Shown: piece by piece, positions 1 to 8,447 of the stretch | How the letters are laid out: each line of letters begins with the position of its first letter | How positions within the stretch are numbered: position 1 is the first letter of the stretch | NCBI GenBank assembly: GCA_023435725.1 | Contig: JAEYRD010000027.1 | Span: forward strand, 3,768 to 67,767 | Reading direction: 5' to 3' | Source: Pseudomonadota bacterium | Lineage (GTDB): Bacteria; Pseudomonadota; Alphaproteobacteria; Rhizobiales; Xanthobacteraceae | Length of the DNA: 64,000 bases | Made by a program: the position numbers and the translations under genes | The notes under the pieces: model-generated | Databases searched by the model: none | Seen by the model: the letters and a program-made list of their open reading frames with translations, nothing else | What the model was told of the DNA's origin: nothing

Positions 1-81
1 CAGGCGATCCGGCCGCTCGGGGTGTCCCGGCGGCGTGACATGGTCGAGGCAGGCCTTGTGGGAGAGGAGAAGCGTGCTCAT
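1..81 (-). CDS. Histone deacetylase/AcuC-family protein, N-terminal fragment at the window edge
   Basis: Only the first 27 codons are inside the window; the gene runs off the left edge. The start is the ATG read from position 81 on the minus strand. The visible peptide begins MSTLLLSH and carries the proline-rich stretch HVTPPGHPERPDRL, which is the conserved N-terminal signature of the histone deacetylase / acetoin utilisation protein superfamily (zinc-dependent amidohydrolases acting on acetylated lysines or polyamines). The catalytic His and Asp residues lie outside the window and cannot be checked. It is on the same strand as the 5'-nucleotidase gene, separated by about 130 bases. Confidence 0.8.
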   Translation of the reverse strand, partial: MSTLLLSHKACLDHVTPPGHPERPDRL

Positions 82-210
82 CAGGTCGGCCTCACAGGGA
101 ACGGGCTCTTGACGTCGCTTGGCGCATCCGGGGCCAAAACGCAAACCCAATCTATGCGCTTGGATGGGAATGGCAAAGGGCTGTCCCGTTCCGCCCCCGT
201 TTGGTCCGGA

Positions 211-1869
211 TCAATTCACGCGCAGGATACGGGTCGGTGGCAGCGGACCGATCGGTCCGTGTGCCCGGAAGAACGCGAACAGGGCATCCGCATCGTAGCC
301 GCCATATTGCGGCGCCGTGCCCTGTTTGGCGACCGTGAAACCGTCGCCGCCGACCGCGAGGTAATCGTTGAGGGTGACGCGATAGCCGCTTCCAGGCTCG
401 AGCGGCCTGCCGTTGAGCGTCATCCTGTCGGCGATGATGCGTTCGCCGAACGGCTTCAGCGCGTCCCAGGTATAGCTGAACCCGTTCGAGACCTGGAGGA
501 TCCGCGGTCGCTTCGGGTCGAGCCATTGCTGTTCCAGCATGTCCTTGAGCTGGCTGCCTGTGAGCGTCATGGTGACGAGGCGGTTGCGGAACGGCTGGCT
601 CGCGAACACGTCGCCGAAGGACACCGCACCGTTCTCCCTCGGAACGATATCGGTGCGGATGCCGCCGGGATTGGTGAGTGCGATGACGGCGCTGCCGTCC
701 TTGGCGTCCTTCGTCGCGGCAAGCTGCGCGTCCGCAATGACGTCGCCCAGCGCGCTTTCCCCTGCTTCGTTCGGAACGCGCGACAGCATCTGCGTCACCG
801 ATCCGGCTGGTCGGTTGGCAATCGGCGCGGAGACCTTGTCATAGGCCTCGATCAGCGCGGTCTGCTCGGGATCCTTCGCCAGCGAGGCGTTGGCGACGAT
901 GACGTTCTCGCCCCTGGCGCTGACGATGTCGCGTGTTGCCGGATCGAGCTCGAGGTCGATCGCCGTGACCAGCGTGCCGTATTTGTCGCCGCTGGTGACG
1001 AGCCGCCCGTCGACGTCGCAGACATAGGCGCGGTGGGTGTGTCCGCTGACGACGACGTCGACGGCGCGGTCGAATTTCTTCACGATGTCGACGATGGGGC
1101 CCGTGATAGCCGGGCATTCATTGTAGTCGCCGGCCGGCTCGCCGCCCTGGTGGATCAGCACCACGATCGCTTCCACGCCACGCGCCTTCAGTTGTGGCAC
1201 CAGCGCATTCACCGTCTCGGCCTCATCGCGGAATTCGAGCCCTGCAATGCCGGCGGGCGAGACGATTCCGGCGGTCTCCTTCAAGGTCAGTCCGATGAAG
1301 GCGACGGGGATGCCGTCGAACTCCCGAATCTCATAGGGCGGCAGCACGCTCTTGCCGGTCGCCGTCTCAATGGTGGAGGCGGCGAGATAACGGAATTTGG
1401 CGCCGGTGAAGGGATGCGGTCCCTGGCAGCCGTCGACCGGATGGCAGCCGCCGTCCTGCATCCTGAGCAGCTCGGTCTTGCCCTCGTCGAATTCGTGATT
1501 GCCGACCGAAGTGATCGCGAGCCCCATCATCGAGAGCGACTCGACCGTGGGCTCGTCGTGAAACATCGCCGACAGGAACGGGCTCGCCCCGATCAGGTCG
1601 CCGGCGGCAACGAAGATCGTGTTCTTGTGCCCCTCGCGCAGCTGCTTCACCAGCGTCGCCATGTACTCGGCCCCGCCGGCCGCCACCGTCACCTTCTTGG
1701 CCTTGTCCTCGGGATCGCCGATCCGGATACCGCCCGGCGACGGGCGCAGATTGCCGTGGAAATCGTTGATCGCCAGGATGCGGAGCTCGACCGGCGCGGC
1801 CGTCTGGGCGGAGGCGGGGAGGGCGGCGAGTGCCAGGGTGAAGGCGATCAGGCGGAGAAGATATTGCAT
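211..1869 (-). CDS. Secreted bifunctional metallophosphatase/5'-nucleotidase (UshA family)
   Basis: A 552-residue protein, full length for the family. It opens with a classical signal peptide (MQYLLRLIAFTLALAALPASA), so the enzyme should be periplasmic. The N-terminal calcineurin-like metallophosphoesterase domain shows the metal-ligand motifs in order: INDFHGNL near residue 35, GDLIGASP near 90, SVGNHEFDEGK near 120 and VVSGHTHRA near 275. The C-terminal half is the 5'-nucleotidase substrate-binding domain (GGIRTDI, NDYLAVGGDGF). Expected role is hydrolysis of extracellular nucleotides or UDP-sugars to salvage nucleoside and phosphate. It is monocistronic in appearance, with an intergenic palindrome between it and the crotonase gene upstream. 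Confidence 0.9.
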   Translation of the reverse strand: MQYLLRLIAFTLALAALPASAQTAAPVELRILAINDFHGNLRPSPGGIRIGDPEDKAKKVTVAAGGAEYMATLVKQLREGHKNTIFVAAGDLIGASPFLSAMFHDEPTVESLSMMGLAITSVGNHEFDEGKTELLRMQDGGCHPVDGCQGPHPFTGAKFRYLAASTIETATGKSVLPPYEIREFDGIPVAFIGLTLKETAGIVSPAGIAGLEFRDEAETVNALVPQLKARGVEAIVVLIHQGGEPAGDYNECPAITGPIVDIVKKFDRAVDVVVSGHTHRAYVCDVDGRLVTSGDKYGTLVTAIDLELDPATRDIVSARGENVIVANASLAKDPEQTALIEAYDKVSAPIANRPAGSVTQMLSRVPNEAGESALGDVIADAQLAATKDAKDGSAVIALTNPGGIRTDIVPRENGAVSFGDVFASQPFRNRLVTMTLTGSQLKDMLEQQWLDPKRPRILQVSNGFSYTWDALKPFGERIIADRMTLNGRPLEPGSGYRVTLNDYLAVGGDGFTVAKQGTAPQYGGYDADALFAFFRAHGPIGPLPPTRILRVN

Positions 1870-1918
1870 GGAACAAGATTAGTCGTTGCGCGCGGAGATT
1901 TCACGATGCTTTCACTGA

Positions 1919-2034
1919 CATTCCGGGGCGCGACGAAGTCGCGAGCTATGACGCGCAATTGCGCATCTGAGAATCCATCCACTAACTCTGCGCCCCAATG
2001 GATTCCGGGCTCGCGCTTCGCGTGCCCCGGAATG
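1919..2034. repeat. Intergenic imperfect palindromic repeat
   Basis: The two ends are inverted copies: the left end starts CATTCCGGGGC and the right end finishes GCCCCGGAATG, with further pairing of CGCGAAG-type bases inside each arm. It lies between the 5'-nucleotidase start and the crotonase stop. From memory, elements of this form are abundant between genes in Bradyrhizobium and relatives; the pairing itself is read directly from the sequence. Confidence 0.7.
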
Positions 2035-2045
2035 ACGAGTGGGCC

Positions 2046-2804
2046 CTACCGCTTCTTCCTGTTCGTAAACGCATTGAACGCGGCGATCGCTTCGTCCGAT
2101 TTCAGCCGCTCGCCGAACAGATGACCTTCCTGGTCGATACGGCGGGTAAGCTCCTCGGACGGGGCGCGCAGCAATTTGCGTGAGGTTGCTACGGCCTCGG
2201 CGGGCAGCCGGCAGATCTCGCGCGCCACCTTGCGCGCCTCGACCTCGGTATGTCCCGGCGAGACCACGGTGTTGACGAAGCCTGCCGCGTGCGCTTCCGC
2301 CGCGGTGAAGGTCCGTCCCATCACCAGCATCGCAAAGGCGCGCTGGTAGCCCATCGTATTCGGCATCAAGAGGCTGGCGGCGCCGACCGGCACGAGGCCG
2401 AGATGGATATAGGGCGCGGAGAAGGTCGCAGCGTTCGAGGCGAGCACGTAGTCGCAGTGGAACAGCATTACGGTGCCCATGCCGATCGACGCGCCGTCGA
2501 CCGCCGCGATGACCGGCTTGACGTTGAGGGCGAGCGAATAGAGAAACTTGGCGCCGTCGGACAATGTCTCGGGGCGTGATGTGTCGGCGTGCAGGAAATC
2601 GTCGATGTCGTCGCCGGCGGTGAACACGCCGGAGCCGCCGGTAATGATCATGCAGCGGATGTCGGGATTGTTCTGCGCGGTGTCGATCGCGCGGCTCATC
2701 TCCCGATACATGTGCTGTGTGATCGCGTTCTTCTTGCCCGGGCGGCGCAGGGTGATCACCCGCGTTCCACGCTCTTCGGTGACGACGATATTGCCGTTCG
2801 GCAT
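2046..2804 (-). CDS. Enoyl-CoA hydratase/isomerase (crotonase) family protein
   Basis: A 252-residue crotonase-fold protein, normal family length. The first oxyanion-hole segment is seen as GGSGVFTAGDDIDDF near residue 60 and the second as AAVDGASIGMGTVMLFHCD near residue 105. The catalytic glutamate positions of classic hydratases are not clear: the second oxyanion region reads SIGMG and the later segment is HLGLVPVGAAS, so hydration activity is uncertain and isomerase or another crotonase reaction is possible. It is on the same strand as the acyl-CoA dehydrogenase at 3098-4876, about 290 bases downstream of it, which fits fatty-acyl-CoA breakdown. Confidence 0.85.
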   Translation of the reverse strand: MPNGNIVVTEERGTRVITLRRPGKKNAITQHMYREMSRAIDTAQNNPDIRCMIITGGSGVFTAGDDIDDFLHADTSRPETLSDGAKFLYSLALNVKPVIAAVDGASIGMGTVMLFHCDYVLASNAATFSAPYIHLGLVPVGAASLLMPNTMGYQRAFAMLVMGRTFTAAEAHAAGFVNTVVSPGHTEVEARKVAREICRLPAEAVATSRKLLRAPSEELTRRIDQEGHLFGERLKSDEAIAAFNAFTNRKKR

Positions 2805-3040
2805 AGGGGCCCCCTGCGTTCGCCGCGACGCTTGCCGTGGGTGAGTCTCGCAAGGCTAAGCCTACATGATCTTGCAGGCGTGCCAATCCGCTCGCTCCTC
2901 CGTTTCGACGACGATGCCCCTGATCCCGGTGCATGGCGCCGCCGCCGCGGCTGTATTCCGTTCGTTCTTGTTTAGGGCACTGGCGGCGGGGATCCTACTG
3001 TGGCGGCCGGGGAGAACGGCTCGAGAGTCGCACAACCTAT

Positions 3041-3082
3041 CACCGTCACACTGAGGTGCTGGAGCGAAGCCAGGATGACGGG
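3041..3082. repeat. Degenerate short palindromic intergenic repeat
   Basis: In the 293-base gap between the two beta-oxidation genes, CACCGTCACACTGAGGTGC is followed by GGAGCGAAGCCAGGATGACGG. The ends CACCGTCA and TGACGG are inverted, resembling the common rhizobial CGTCATCCTGAGGTGC-type element. Here it is eroded, and the rest of the gap shows nothing recognisable. Confidence 0.4.
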
Positions 3083-3097
3083 TAGGTGGGAAGCTAG

Positions 3098-4876
3098 CTA
3101 CCCCAGCAGCACCGCATCCGCCGCCGCGACGGACTCCGCGCTCTCCGTCACGGTGCGTTCGAGCGCGCCGGCCTGCACCGTGATGTTCTCGGCGAAGAAG
3201 CGCGCGAGCGAGACATAGCGCGATGCGTTCGTGTTGCCCTCGGCCTTGGCGGCGAGCGCTTCGGAAGCCAGCATGCAGCCGCCGAGCGTGGCGCCGAACT
3301 GCTGTAGATACGGCGTCGCGCCTGCAAGCGCCTCGTTGGGCGCAGATGCGACGCGCTCCAGGAGCCACTTGCTGGTGCGCGTCAACGCCTCCAGCGCCTC
3401 GCGCAGCTTTGTGCCCGTGGTGCCGAAGGCGGGATCGTTGGAGGCTTCGACCTGTTTGACGGTTGCCGAGAGTTCGTCGAGCAGCGCCCACACGGCGGCG
3501 CCGCCGTTGGCCGCGAGCTTGCGCGTGACGAGGTCGATCGCCTGGATGCCGTTGGTGCCTTCGTAGATCGCGGTGATGCGGGCATCGCGATAGTGCTGTG
3601 CCGCGCCGGTCTCCTCGATGAAGCCCATGCCGCCGTGCACCTGCACGCCGAGATAGGCGACCTCGTTGCCGATATCGGTTGAATAGGCCTTTGCCATCGG
3701 CGTCAGCAGCGCCGCCCGCGCGGCAGCATCAGCACGGACCTTGGGGTCTTTGGCGCGCATGGAGACGTCGAGCGCGACGGCGGTCGCATAGCAGATGGTC
3801 CGCGCGGCGGCGGTCTGCGCCCGCATCCGCATCAGCATGCGCTTGACGTCGGGATGGACGAAGATCGCGTCCGAACCGTCGCCCTTCTTGCCGACGGCGC
3901 GGCCCTGCTTGCGCTCCTGCGCATAGGCGAGCGCCTGCTGATAGGCGCGATCGGCGACGCCGACGCCCTCGAGACCGACGCCGAGGCGGGCCTGGTTCAT
4001 CATCGTGAACATGCAGCGCATGCCCTGATTCTCTTCGCCGACCAGAAAGCCGATCGCGCCGCCATGATCGCCCATGGTCATGGTGCAGGTGGGGGAAGCA
4101 TGCATGCCGAGCTTGTGCTCGACCCCGCTAGCGAAGACGTCGTTGCGTGCGCCGAGCGAGCCGTCGGCATTGACCATGAATTTGGGAACAAGAAAGAGAG
4201 AAATTCCCTTGGTGCCGGCGGGCGCGTCCGGAAGGCGCGCGAGCACGAAATGAACGATGTTGTCGGTCATGTCGTGCTCGCCATAGGTGATGAAGATCTT
4301 CGTCCCCTTGATGCGGTAGGTGCCGTCGGCCTGCCGCTCGGCGCGGGTACGCAGCGCGCCGACGTCGGAGCCGGCCTGCGGCTCGGTGAGCTGCATCGTG
4401 CCGGTCCATTCGCCGGAGACGAGTTTTTCGAGATAGATCGTCTTCAGCTCGTCGCTGCCGTGCGCGTCCAGCGCCTCGATCGCGGAGGCCGTCAGCAGCG
4501 GGCAGAGGCCGAAGGCGACGTTGGAGGCGCTCCAGATCTCGGTGCAGGCGGCGTTGATGGCGAGCGGCAGGCCCTGGCCGCCAAAATCCTCGGGGCCGGA
4601 GACCGCGTTCCAGCCGCCCTCGGTCCAGCGCTTGTAGGCGTCCGGCCAGCCCGGCGCGGTCGTGACCTTGCCGCCGTCGAGCTTGATGCCGTGCTCGTCG
4701 CCGACATGGTTGAGCGGCGCCAGCACATCGGTTGCGAACTTGCCGGCTTCCTCGAGCACGGCGCTGGCAATATCGGCGTCGAAATCGCCATAATGGCCGG
4801 CCTCCACGGCGGCCTTCAGGCCGGCGCCATGGTTGAGCGACAGCAGCATGTCAGAGATTGGCGCGCGATAGGTCAT
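3098..4876 (-). CDS. Acyl-CoA dehydrogenase, long form (DmdC-like)
   Basis: A 592-residue flavoprotein, longer than the ~380-residue canonical acyl-CoA dehydrogenase and matching the class with an extra C-terminal domain that includes 3-methylmercaptopropionyl-CoA dehydrogenases. Visible motifs are the FAD/substrate segments TEPQAGSDVG near residue 165 and IKGTKIFITYGEHD near 190, QVHGGMGFIEETG near 415 and ITAIYEGTNGIQAIDL near 435; the YEGTNGIQ glutamate is the expected catalytic base of this class. The start MTYRAPISDML is preceded by an AG-rich ribosome site. Substrate specificity cannot be read. The downstream crotonase suggests a two-step acyl-CoA oxidation pair. Confidence 0.9.
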   Translation of the reverse strand: MTYRAPISDMLLSLNHGAGLKAAVEAGHYGDFDADIASAVLEEAGKFATDVLAPLNHVGDEHGIKLDGGKVTTAPGWPDAYKRWTEGGWNAVSGPEDFGGQGLPLAINAACTEIWSASNVAFGLCPLLTASAIEALDAHGSDELKTIYLEKLVSGEWTGTMQLTEPQAGSDVGALRTRAERQADGTYRIKGTKIFITYGEHDMTDNIVHFVLARLPDAPAGTKGISLFLVPKFMVNADGSLGARNDVFASGVEHKLGMHASPTCTMTMGDHGGAIGFLVGEENQGMRCMFTMMNQARLGVGLEGVGVADRAYQQALAYAQERKQGRAVGKKGDGSDAIFVHPDVKRMLMRMRAQTAAARTICYATAVALDVSMRAKDPKVRADAAARAALLTPMAKAYSTDIGNEVAYLGVQVHGGMGFIEETGAAQHYRDARITAIYEGTNGIQAIDLVTRKLAANGGAAVWALLDELSATVKQVEASNDPAFGTTGTKLREALEALTRTSKWLLERVASAPNEALAGATPYLQQFGATLGGCMLASEALAAKAEGNTNASRYVSLARFFAENITVQAGALERTVTESAESVAAADAVLLG

Positions 4877-5141
4877 GGCTTACTCCCGTGGACGAGGTAT
4901 TGGCGCCCTATTCCCATGAAACGGGAGAGGTCTCAATGGGCGGGACGCCAGGCCGGCGTCGGTCCGAAACGGGGCCATCGCCGCGCCCGACATGATATAA
5001 TAGGGTGTGGCGCGGCCGATCCCGAAGCTGTGGTATTTTGCCCCTCCAGGCGGTTGAAATGCCGCTTCTCTCCCTATAGACCGGCTGCGACCGAGGGAAT
5101 CTGCGGTAGCCCATTCTTCCGCCGTTCCGTCAGTCGCCTGT

Positions 5142-5216
5142 TGGGGCGTAGCCAAGCGGTAAGGCAGCGGATTTTGATTCCGCCATTCGGAGGTTCGATC
5201 CCTCCCGCCCCAGCCA
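5142..5216 (+). tRNA. tRNA-Gln (anticodon TTG), CCA encoded
   Basis: The seven-base acceptor stem TGGGGCG (5142-5148) pairs with CGCCCCA (5206-5212), followed by discriminator G and an encoded CCA (5214-5216). The anticodon stem GCGGA/TCCGC encloses a seven-base loop with TTG at 5174-5176, which reads CAA glutamine codons. The T arm contains GGTTCGATCC. The 3' 27 bases are repeated at 9280-9306, marking this tRNA as an integration target. Confidence 0.97.
5190..5216 (+). repeat. attL-like direct repeat: 3' end of tRNA-Gln
   Basis: These 27 bases, from GAGGTTCGATCC through the encoded CCA, are identical to 9280-9306. They cover the T arm and acceptor strand, the usual crossover segment for tyrosine-recombinase integration into tRNA genes. 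Confidence 0.85.
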
Positions 5217-5391
5217 CCAGAGATTGCTCTACGATCAAAAAGCTCTTTGAAGTTGTGTGCTTTTAGCCACGCTGAAAGCCCCGCGCTAGTGACCAGCGCA
5301 GGGAGCAATCCCAGCCCTCACCAGCGGACTTAGGAAGATTAGGCGCGCTGGGAACGCGGCGGCACGCTAGACGCGGCAGAACATGATGCAA

Positions 5392-5649
5392 TCATCCACC
5401 GTGCGCCCCGTTCGGTGCGCTCGGACTCAAATCAGGCAACTGCTCGATGTAGCGCTCAATCTCGGTGGGCAGGATAATGGTCGAGTGCCCATGTTTCTTG
5501 GCCTTCAACGCGCCGCGCACGATCATGCGGTCGAGCGTCGTGACCGAAACCCGCAGCTCCCGCGCCGCTTCCTTCCGCGTCAGAAACCACCTACCCGGTG
5601 ACGGCTCCTTCCGCTCGTTGCGCGCTGGCCTAGCAATCTCCGCATCCAT
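5392..5649 (-). CDS. Excisionase-like helix-turn-helix protein
   Basis: An 85-residue protein with one recognisable MerR/Xis-type winged-helix segment, FLTRKEAARELRVSVTTLDRMI at about residues 23-44 (quoted in part: LTRKEAARELRVS), followed by RGALKAKKHGHSTII and the strand-turn ILPTEIERYIEQL. This layout, a helix-turn-helix with a KHG.STII beta hairpin, is that of phage or island excisionase/DNA-binding proteins. It is the gene closest to the tRNA end of the island, where an integrase would normally sit. It may act as a recombination directionality factor or simply as a repressor. A decayed second copy lies just upstream. Confidence 0.7.
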   Translation of the reverse strand: MDAEIARPARNERKEPSPGRWFLTRKEAARELRVSVTTLDRMIVRGALKAKKHGHSTIILPTEIERYIEQLPDLSPSAPNGAHGG

Positions 5650-5660
5650 AGTGCGATCCC

Positions 5661-5789
5661 TTATGCTTGGGTTGTGTCCCGCATCGCCAGCGACACCCTC
5701 AATTCACGTGCAGACTCCTTGCGAGTCAGAAACGTCAGCCCGACTGATGGTACGGGTGGCGGACTCCGCATTTTGCGTGTGTGCGTCAT
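5661..5789 (-). pseudogene. Truncated second copy of the excisionase-like gene
   Basis: A 42-codon reading frame starting at ATG 5787-5789 and ending at TAA 5661-5663. Its middle reads FLTRKESARELRVSLA, nearly identical to FLTRKEAARELRVSVT of the gene immediately downstream, but the recognition helix and everything after it are replaced by AMRDTTQA and a stop. The N-terminal residues differ from the intact copy. It therefore looks like a tandem paralogue that has lost its C-terminal half. Whether the peptide is made is unknown. Confidence 0.6.
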
Positions 5790-5947
5790 GACATCCGCAT
5801 CCCTTTAGACCATGGTAGTTGAACCGCCGCGTCGTCTGATCACCTGACCATCGATCTGGGTCGAGGATCATTTAGCTACTCATAGTCTGTAGATTCAAAG
5901 TCGTCATCTCCACAAGCCTGCGCACCATTCTTCTTGTGGATGATGGC

Positions 5948-6214
5948 ATGCCCTCTAAGCAGCAGCTTCGTAAGCCGAGTCCCGCGCTTACGCAGATCTT
6001 AGCGCGCAATGTAGTGCGCTTGCGACGCGCGAAAGGGTTGTCCCAAGAAGCGTTGGCTGATGTGTGCGGTCTTCACCGAACCTATGTGGGGTCAGTCGAA
6101 CGCGGGGAGCGAAACGTAACCTTGAGTACACTCGAAGTTTTTGCCGATGCCCTCAAAGTCTCGGTGATTGACTTGTTGACCAAGGGCGTTGATGACACTC
6201 GCCGCTCGCGATGA
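5948..6214 (+). CDS. XRE-family transcriptional regulator
   Basis: An 88-residue single-domain Cro/C1-type repressor. The helix-turn-helix reads VRLRRAKGLSQEALADVCGL, then HRTYVGSVERGERNVTLSTLEVFADAL, the pattern seen in small controller proteins of restriction-modification and phage modules. An upstream GTG at 5936 is in frame and would add four residues; neither start has a convincing ribosome site. It is transcribed towards the convergent XRE-ImmA gene. It probably represses one of the island promoters; no target operator could be assigned. Confidence 0.8.
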   Translation: MPSKQQLRKPSPALTQILARNVVRLRRAKGLSQEALADVCGLHRTYVGSVERGERNVTLSTLEVFADALKVSVIDLLTKGVDDTRRSR

Positions 6215-6282
6215 CCCGCAGCGGGAGCTGAAGGGGAGCTTCGTGACCACGTTGCGCACCGTCTTTGTCGCAAGCAGCGGAC

Positions 6283-7443
6283 TTATTTCAGCTTGAATAC
6301 GCCGGGTGACGTTTGCTCCGCCGGGCGCGCCTCCTTGAGTTCGGAGCCGAACAATCGAACAACCAAATCTAGAGAAAATCCTAGCTCATCCTCTACACCC
6401 GCCTCCCGCACCTTTTTTTGGTCAGTTAAGAGCTTCCAGCATTTGAGAAGCCACTGCGGCTGTTCCATCGGAATTTCGTTATCTAGGGGCTCGTTCTTAT
6501 TGTAGCGGTTGAAGCTGATCTGCTTCCGGAAAAGGATGTATTGGTACTCGTCAATGATCCCAATCTGCTTGGCGCGGTGAGCTATTGCCTGCATAGACAC
6601 TCGCCAGCGAGCCTTCATGCCTTCCAAGTGTTTCAGGCGAGCAGAGTAAAACTCGCGCAACATTGCATTGCGCGGCAGTAACAGAGAGCCAGCAAACATG
6701 TTGGCTTCGCTTTCGATGTGCTCGCGAATGTCCTTATTCTCTAAGTCTTCCTGTGCAATGTGACGATGGAGCAGCAAATGCCCTAGTTCGTGCGCAGCAT
6801 CGAACCTAGAACGGGAGGAGGATTTCTTTTCAGAGCCAAGCAATACATATGGGCGTTGCCGTATCCAGCAGGAAAAAGCGTCGATTTCATCTGAACCGAG
6901 TTCGAAGCGAGTCACGACAATGCCGTGTGTTTCGAATAACGCTATGACGTTAGCAATTGGCCCTTCACCTAGTCCCCAATGCTTCCTCACTGACGATGCA
7001 ATTTCATCAATCTCATTCAGCGTATAGCCAGATTCTGCTTTAGCAGGCGGAACATCCGGCAAATTGACAACTGGGAGCTTGATGTTTTGCCCAATAAACC
7101 CGACCAACTCCCACAGCCATTTTGTTTTAACATCCAGAGCGTAGTTGACCTTATTCGACCGCGTTCCGATGCTGCGGAAAAAGCGCGTCCCTCTGATACC
7201 GTCAAAAGAAGGGCTGGATCGCAGGAAAAAGGAAACGGGCTGCTCCAAAATTTCGGCCATACGCAGCAAGACCGACATGTCTGGCCGTCGGTCGCCGGTC
7301 TCGTAGTAGCCGATAGCCTGCCCGGTCAGCCCAAGATCGCGAGCCAATTCGGCGCGCGACATCTGCCGCACTAGCCGAGCCTCGACCAAGCGCTGCGGCA
7401 CAAATCCGGTGGTTCTGTCTGGAAAGGCAACTAGCTTACTCAT
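6283..7443 (-). CDS. XRE-HTH / ImmA-IrrE family metallopeptidase fusion
   Basis: A 386-residue protein. Residues about 15-72 form an XRE helix-turn-helix (ARLVRQMSRAELARDLGLT, then YYETGDRRPDMSVLLRMAEIL). A COG2856 (ImmA/IrrE) peptidase follows, with the zinc motif HELGH at residues 218-222 inside FDAAHELGHLLLH and the third-ligand region ESEANMFAGSLLLP near 244-257. ImmA cleaves a phage-like repressor and IrrE/DdrO systems control DNA-damage responses, so cleavage of a repressor on stress is the likely role, with the HTH giving its own DNA binding. The ATG overlaps the end of the upstream 222-residue gene by eight bases, indicating translational coupling. A roughly 120-residue C-terminal extension after the peptidase is of unknown function. 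Confidence 0.85.
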   Translation of the reverse strand: MSKLVAFPDRTTGFVPQRLVEARLVRQMSRAELARDLGLTGQAIGYYETGDRRPDMSVLLRMAEILEQPVSFFLRSSPSFDGIRGTRFFRSIGTRSNKVNYALDVKTKWLWELVGFIGQNIKLPVVNLPDVPPAKAESGYTLNEIDEIASSVRKHWGLGEGPIANVIALFETHGIVVTRFELGSDEIDAFSCWIRQRPYVLLGSEKKSSSRSRFDAAHELGHLLLHRHIAQEDLENKDIREHIESEANMFAGSLLLPRNAMLREFYSARLKHLEGMKARWRVSMQAIAHRAKQIGIIDEYQYILFRKQISFNRYNKNEPLDNEIPMEQPQWLLKCWKLLTDQKKVREAGVEDELGFSLDLVVRLFGSELKEARPAEQTSPGVFKLK

Positions 7444-8104
7444 CGTCCCTTAGGTGTCGTTGGATATTTTCTATCGTTTCTGGGTCCGGCGATTCAGACG
7501 GGCCTTCCGGCGGCGGTAGATCGGTCAGCGGCATCTCGTGGGGCATTCGCATTAAATTCGGAGACCGATAGATATGCCGATTGCGCTCCGGATGGGGATA
7601 CGCAAGATGCGCGAAATTGAGTTCTTGGTAGCCGTGCAGAATGTGAAGCAATCGGCGTTCGCCATCCTTGGCTGCTTCCTCTCTGGCGCGGATTAGATTT
7701 TCGTCCCAATCATCAAACAAACCAACTTCATTCAATTCCGCGTAGTTGTTGCGGAACACTGCTAGACGAGGCTTTTTGCGGGGGTCTTCGACTTGGTTGA
7801 TCGTGATCCTGGCGCGGGCGGTCAGCATTACAAAATGTTTGCCGGTCGGTCTGGCGAAAAACTCCCATGTTCCATCGAAGGAGGGCAGGCTGCCATTCTT
7901 GACCAGCTTCTGAAATTCGTATGACGCCGCTAGCATGATTAAGTCGCCGCGCTGATACTTGCCGCCCGGTGTCCCGAGGTAAGGCGACCCATCGATAGTG
8001 GCGTCGGCAGCGAGGTAGGCGCGACGAATTGTAGTGGGAATGAGTGGCCAAATCGATTGAGGCACCTCTTCGGTGGTAAATTGCTCTGCCGGGTTATCGG
8101 ACAC
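7436..8104 (-). CDS. Uncharacterised protein coupled to the XRE-ImmA peptidase
   Basis: A 222-residue soluble protein that I do not recognise. No signal peptide or membrane segment is visible. It has a mixed alpha/beta N-terminal part (GTPGGKYQRGDLIMLAAS; EFFARPTGKHFVMLTARARI), a charged helical middle (REEAAKDGERRLLHILHGYQ) and a proline/acid-rich tail. Its last codons overlap the start of the XRE-ImmA gene (ATGAGTAA shared), so the two are made together and probably work together, for example as substrate, sensor or toxin of the peptidase. That pairing is inference from gene order only. Upstream of its start the sequence is AT-rich (8105-8170), a likely promoter. Confidence 0.7.
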   Translation of the reverse strand: MSDNPAEQFTTEEVPQSIWPLIPTTIRRAYLAADATIDGSPYLGTPGGKYQRGDLIMLAASYEFQKLVKNGSLPSFDGTWEFFARPTGKHFVMLTARARITINQVEDPRKKPRLAVFRNNYAELNEVGLFDDWDENLIRAREEAAKDGERRLLHILHGYQELNFAHLAYPHPERNRHIYRSPNLMRMPHEMPLTDLPPPEGPSESPDPETIENIQRHLRDDE

Positions 8105-8447
8105 AGTCCAGCTCCGTTGTGATTTGCGCTGGACAACAAAATCCGATTTTTACATCAAAATGTCAACAGAAGGTTAGCGAGCCTTCCACCGGCATTTTGA
8201 GAACCCGCAGGACTACCTTCCGCTCAGGAGCCAGAAAGCCAAAGAAAAAGGCGGCCCGCTAAGGCCGCCCTTTCCTTTTCGACTGTCTCTGGGGGGAGGG
8301 TGCGAACACCCCGCATGGCCCAAAGCGCATGGTCGTGACCGTAGTGCCTACAACGTCCAAGTCAACATTTGGTTGACGGGAACCTCATCAAAATTGCATG
8401 CTCGACGCGAACTTTTTTCCGAAACTCCAGCGTTTTCAGCGCATTAA
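8105..8447. other. Intergenic region between divergent island genes
   Basis: This 343-base gap contains the AT-rich stretch at 8140-8170 that should hold the promoter of the minus-strand operon, a strong hairpin at 8250-8269, and a short inverted repeat GTCAAC/GTTGAC with a five-base spacer at 8361-8377, 70 bases before the Abi-like gene, which could be an operator. No gene is apparent. Confidence 0.5.
8250..8280 (+). terminator. Rho-independent terminator hairpin, possibly bidirectional
   Basis: GGCGGCC (8250-8256) pairs perfectly with GGCCGCC (8263-8269) around a six-base loop and is followed by CTTTCCTTTT. An A-rich tract (AAAGAAAAA) precedes it, so it would also terminate minus-strand transcription. 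It stands between two divergent genes, where a terminator is not expected, and suggests that a gene once ended here. Confidence 0.7.

Noticed and set aside
22..2124. A 700-codon open frame on the plus strand over the 5'-nucleotidase gene.
   Set aside because: It is antisense to a gene with clear signal peptide and metallophosphatase motifs; its own translation is Arg/Asp/Gly-rich with no domain, as expected in high-GC shadow frames.
3854..5266. A 470-codon plus-strand frame running into tRNA-Gln.
   Set aside because: Antisense to the acyl-CoA dehydrogenase and passing through a structural RNA; no protein features.
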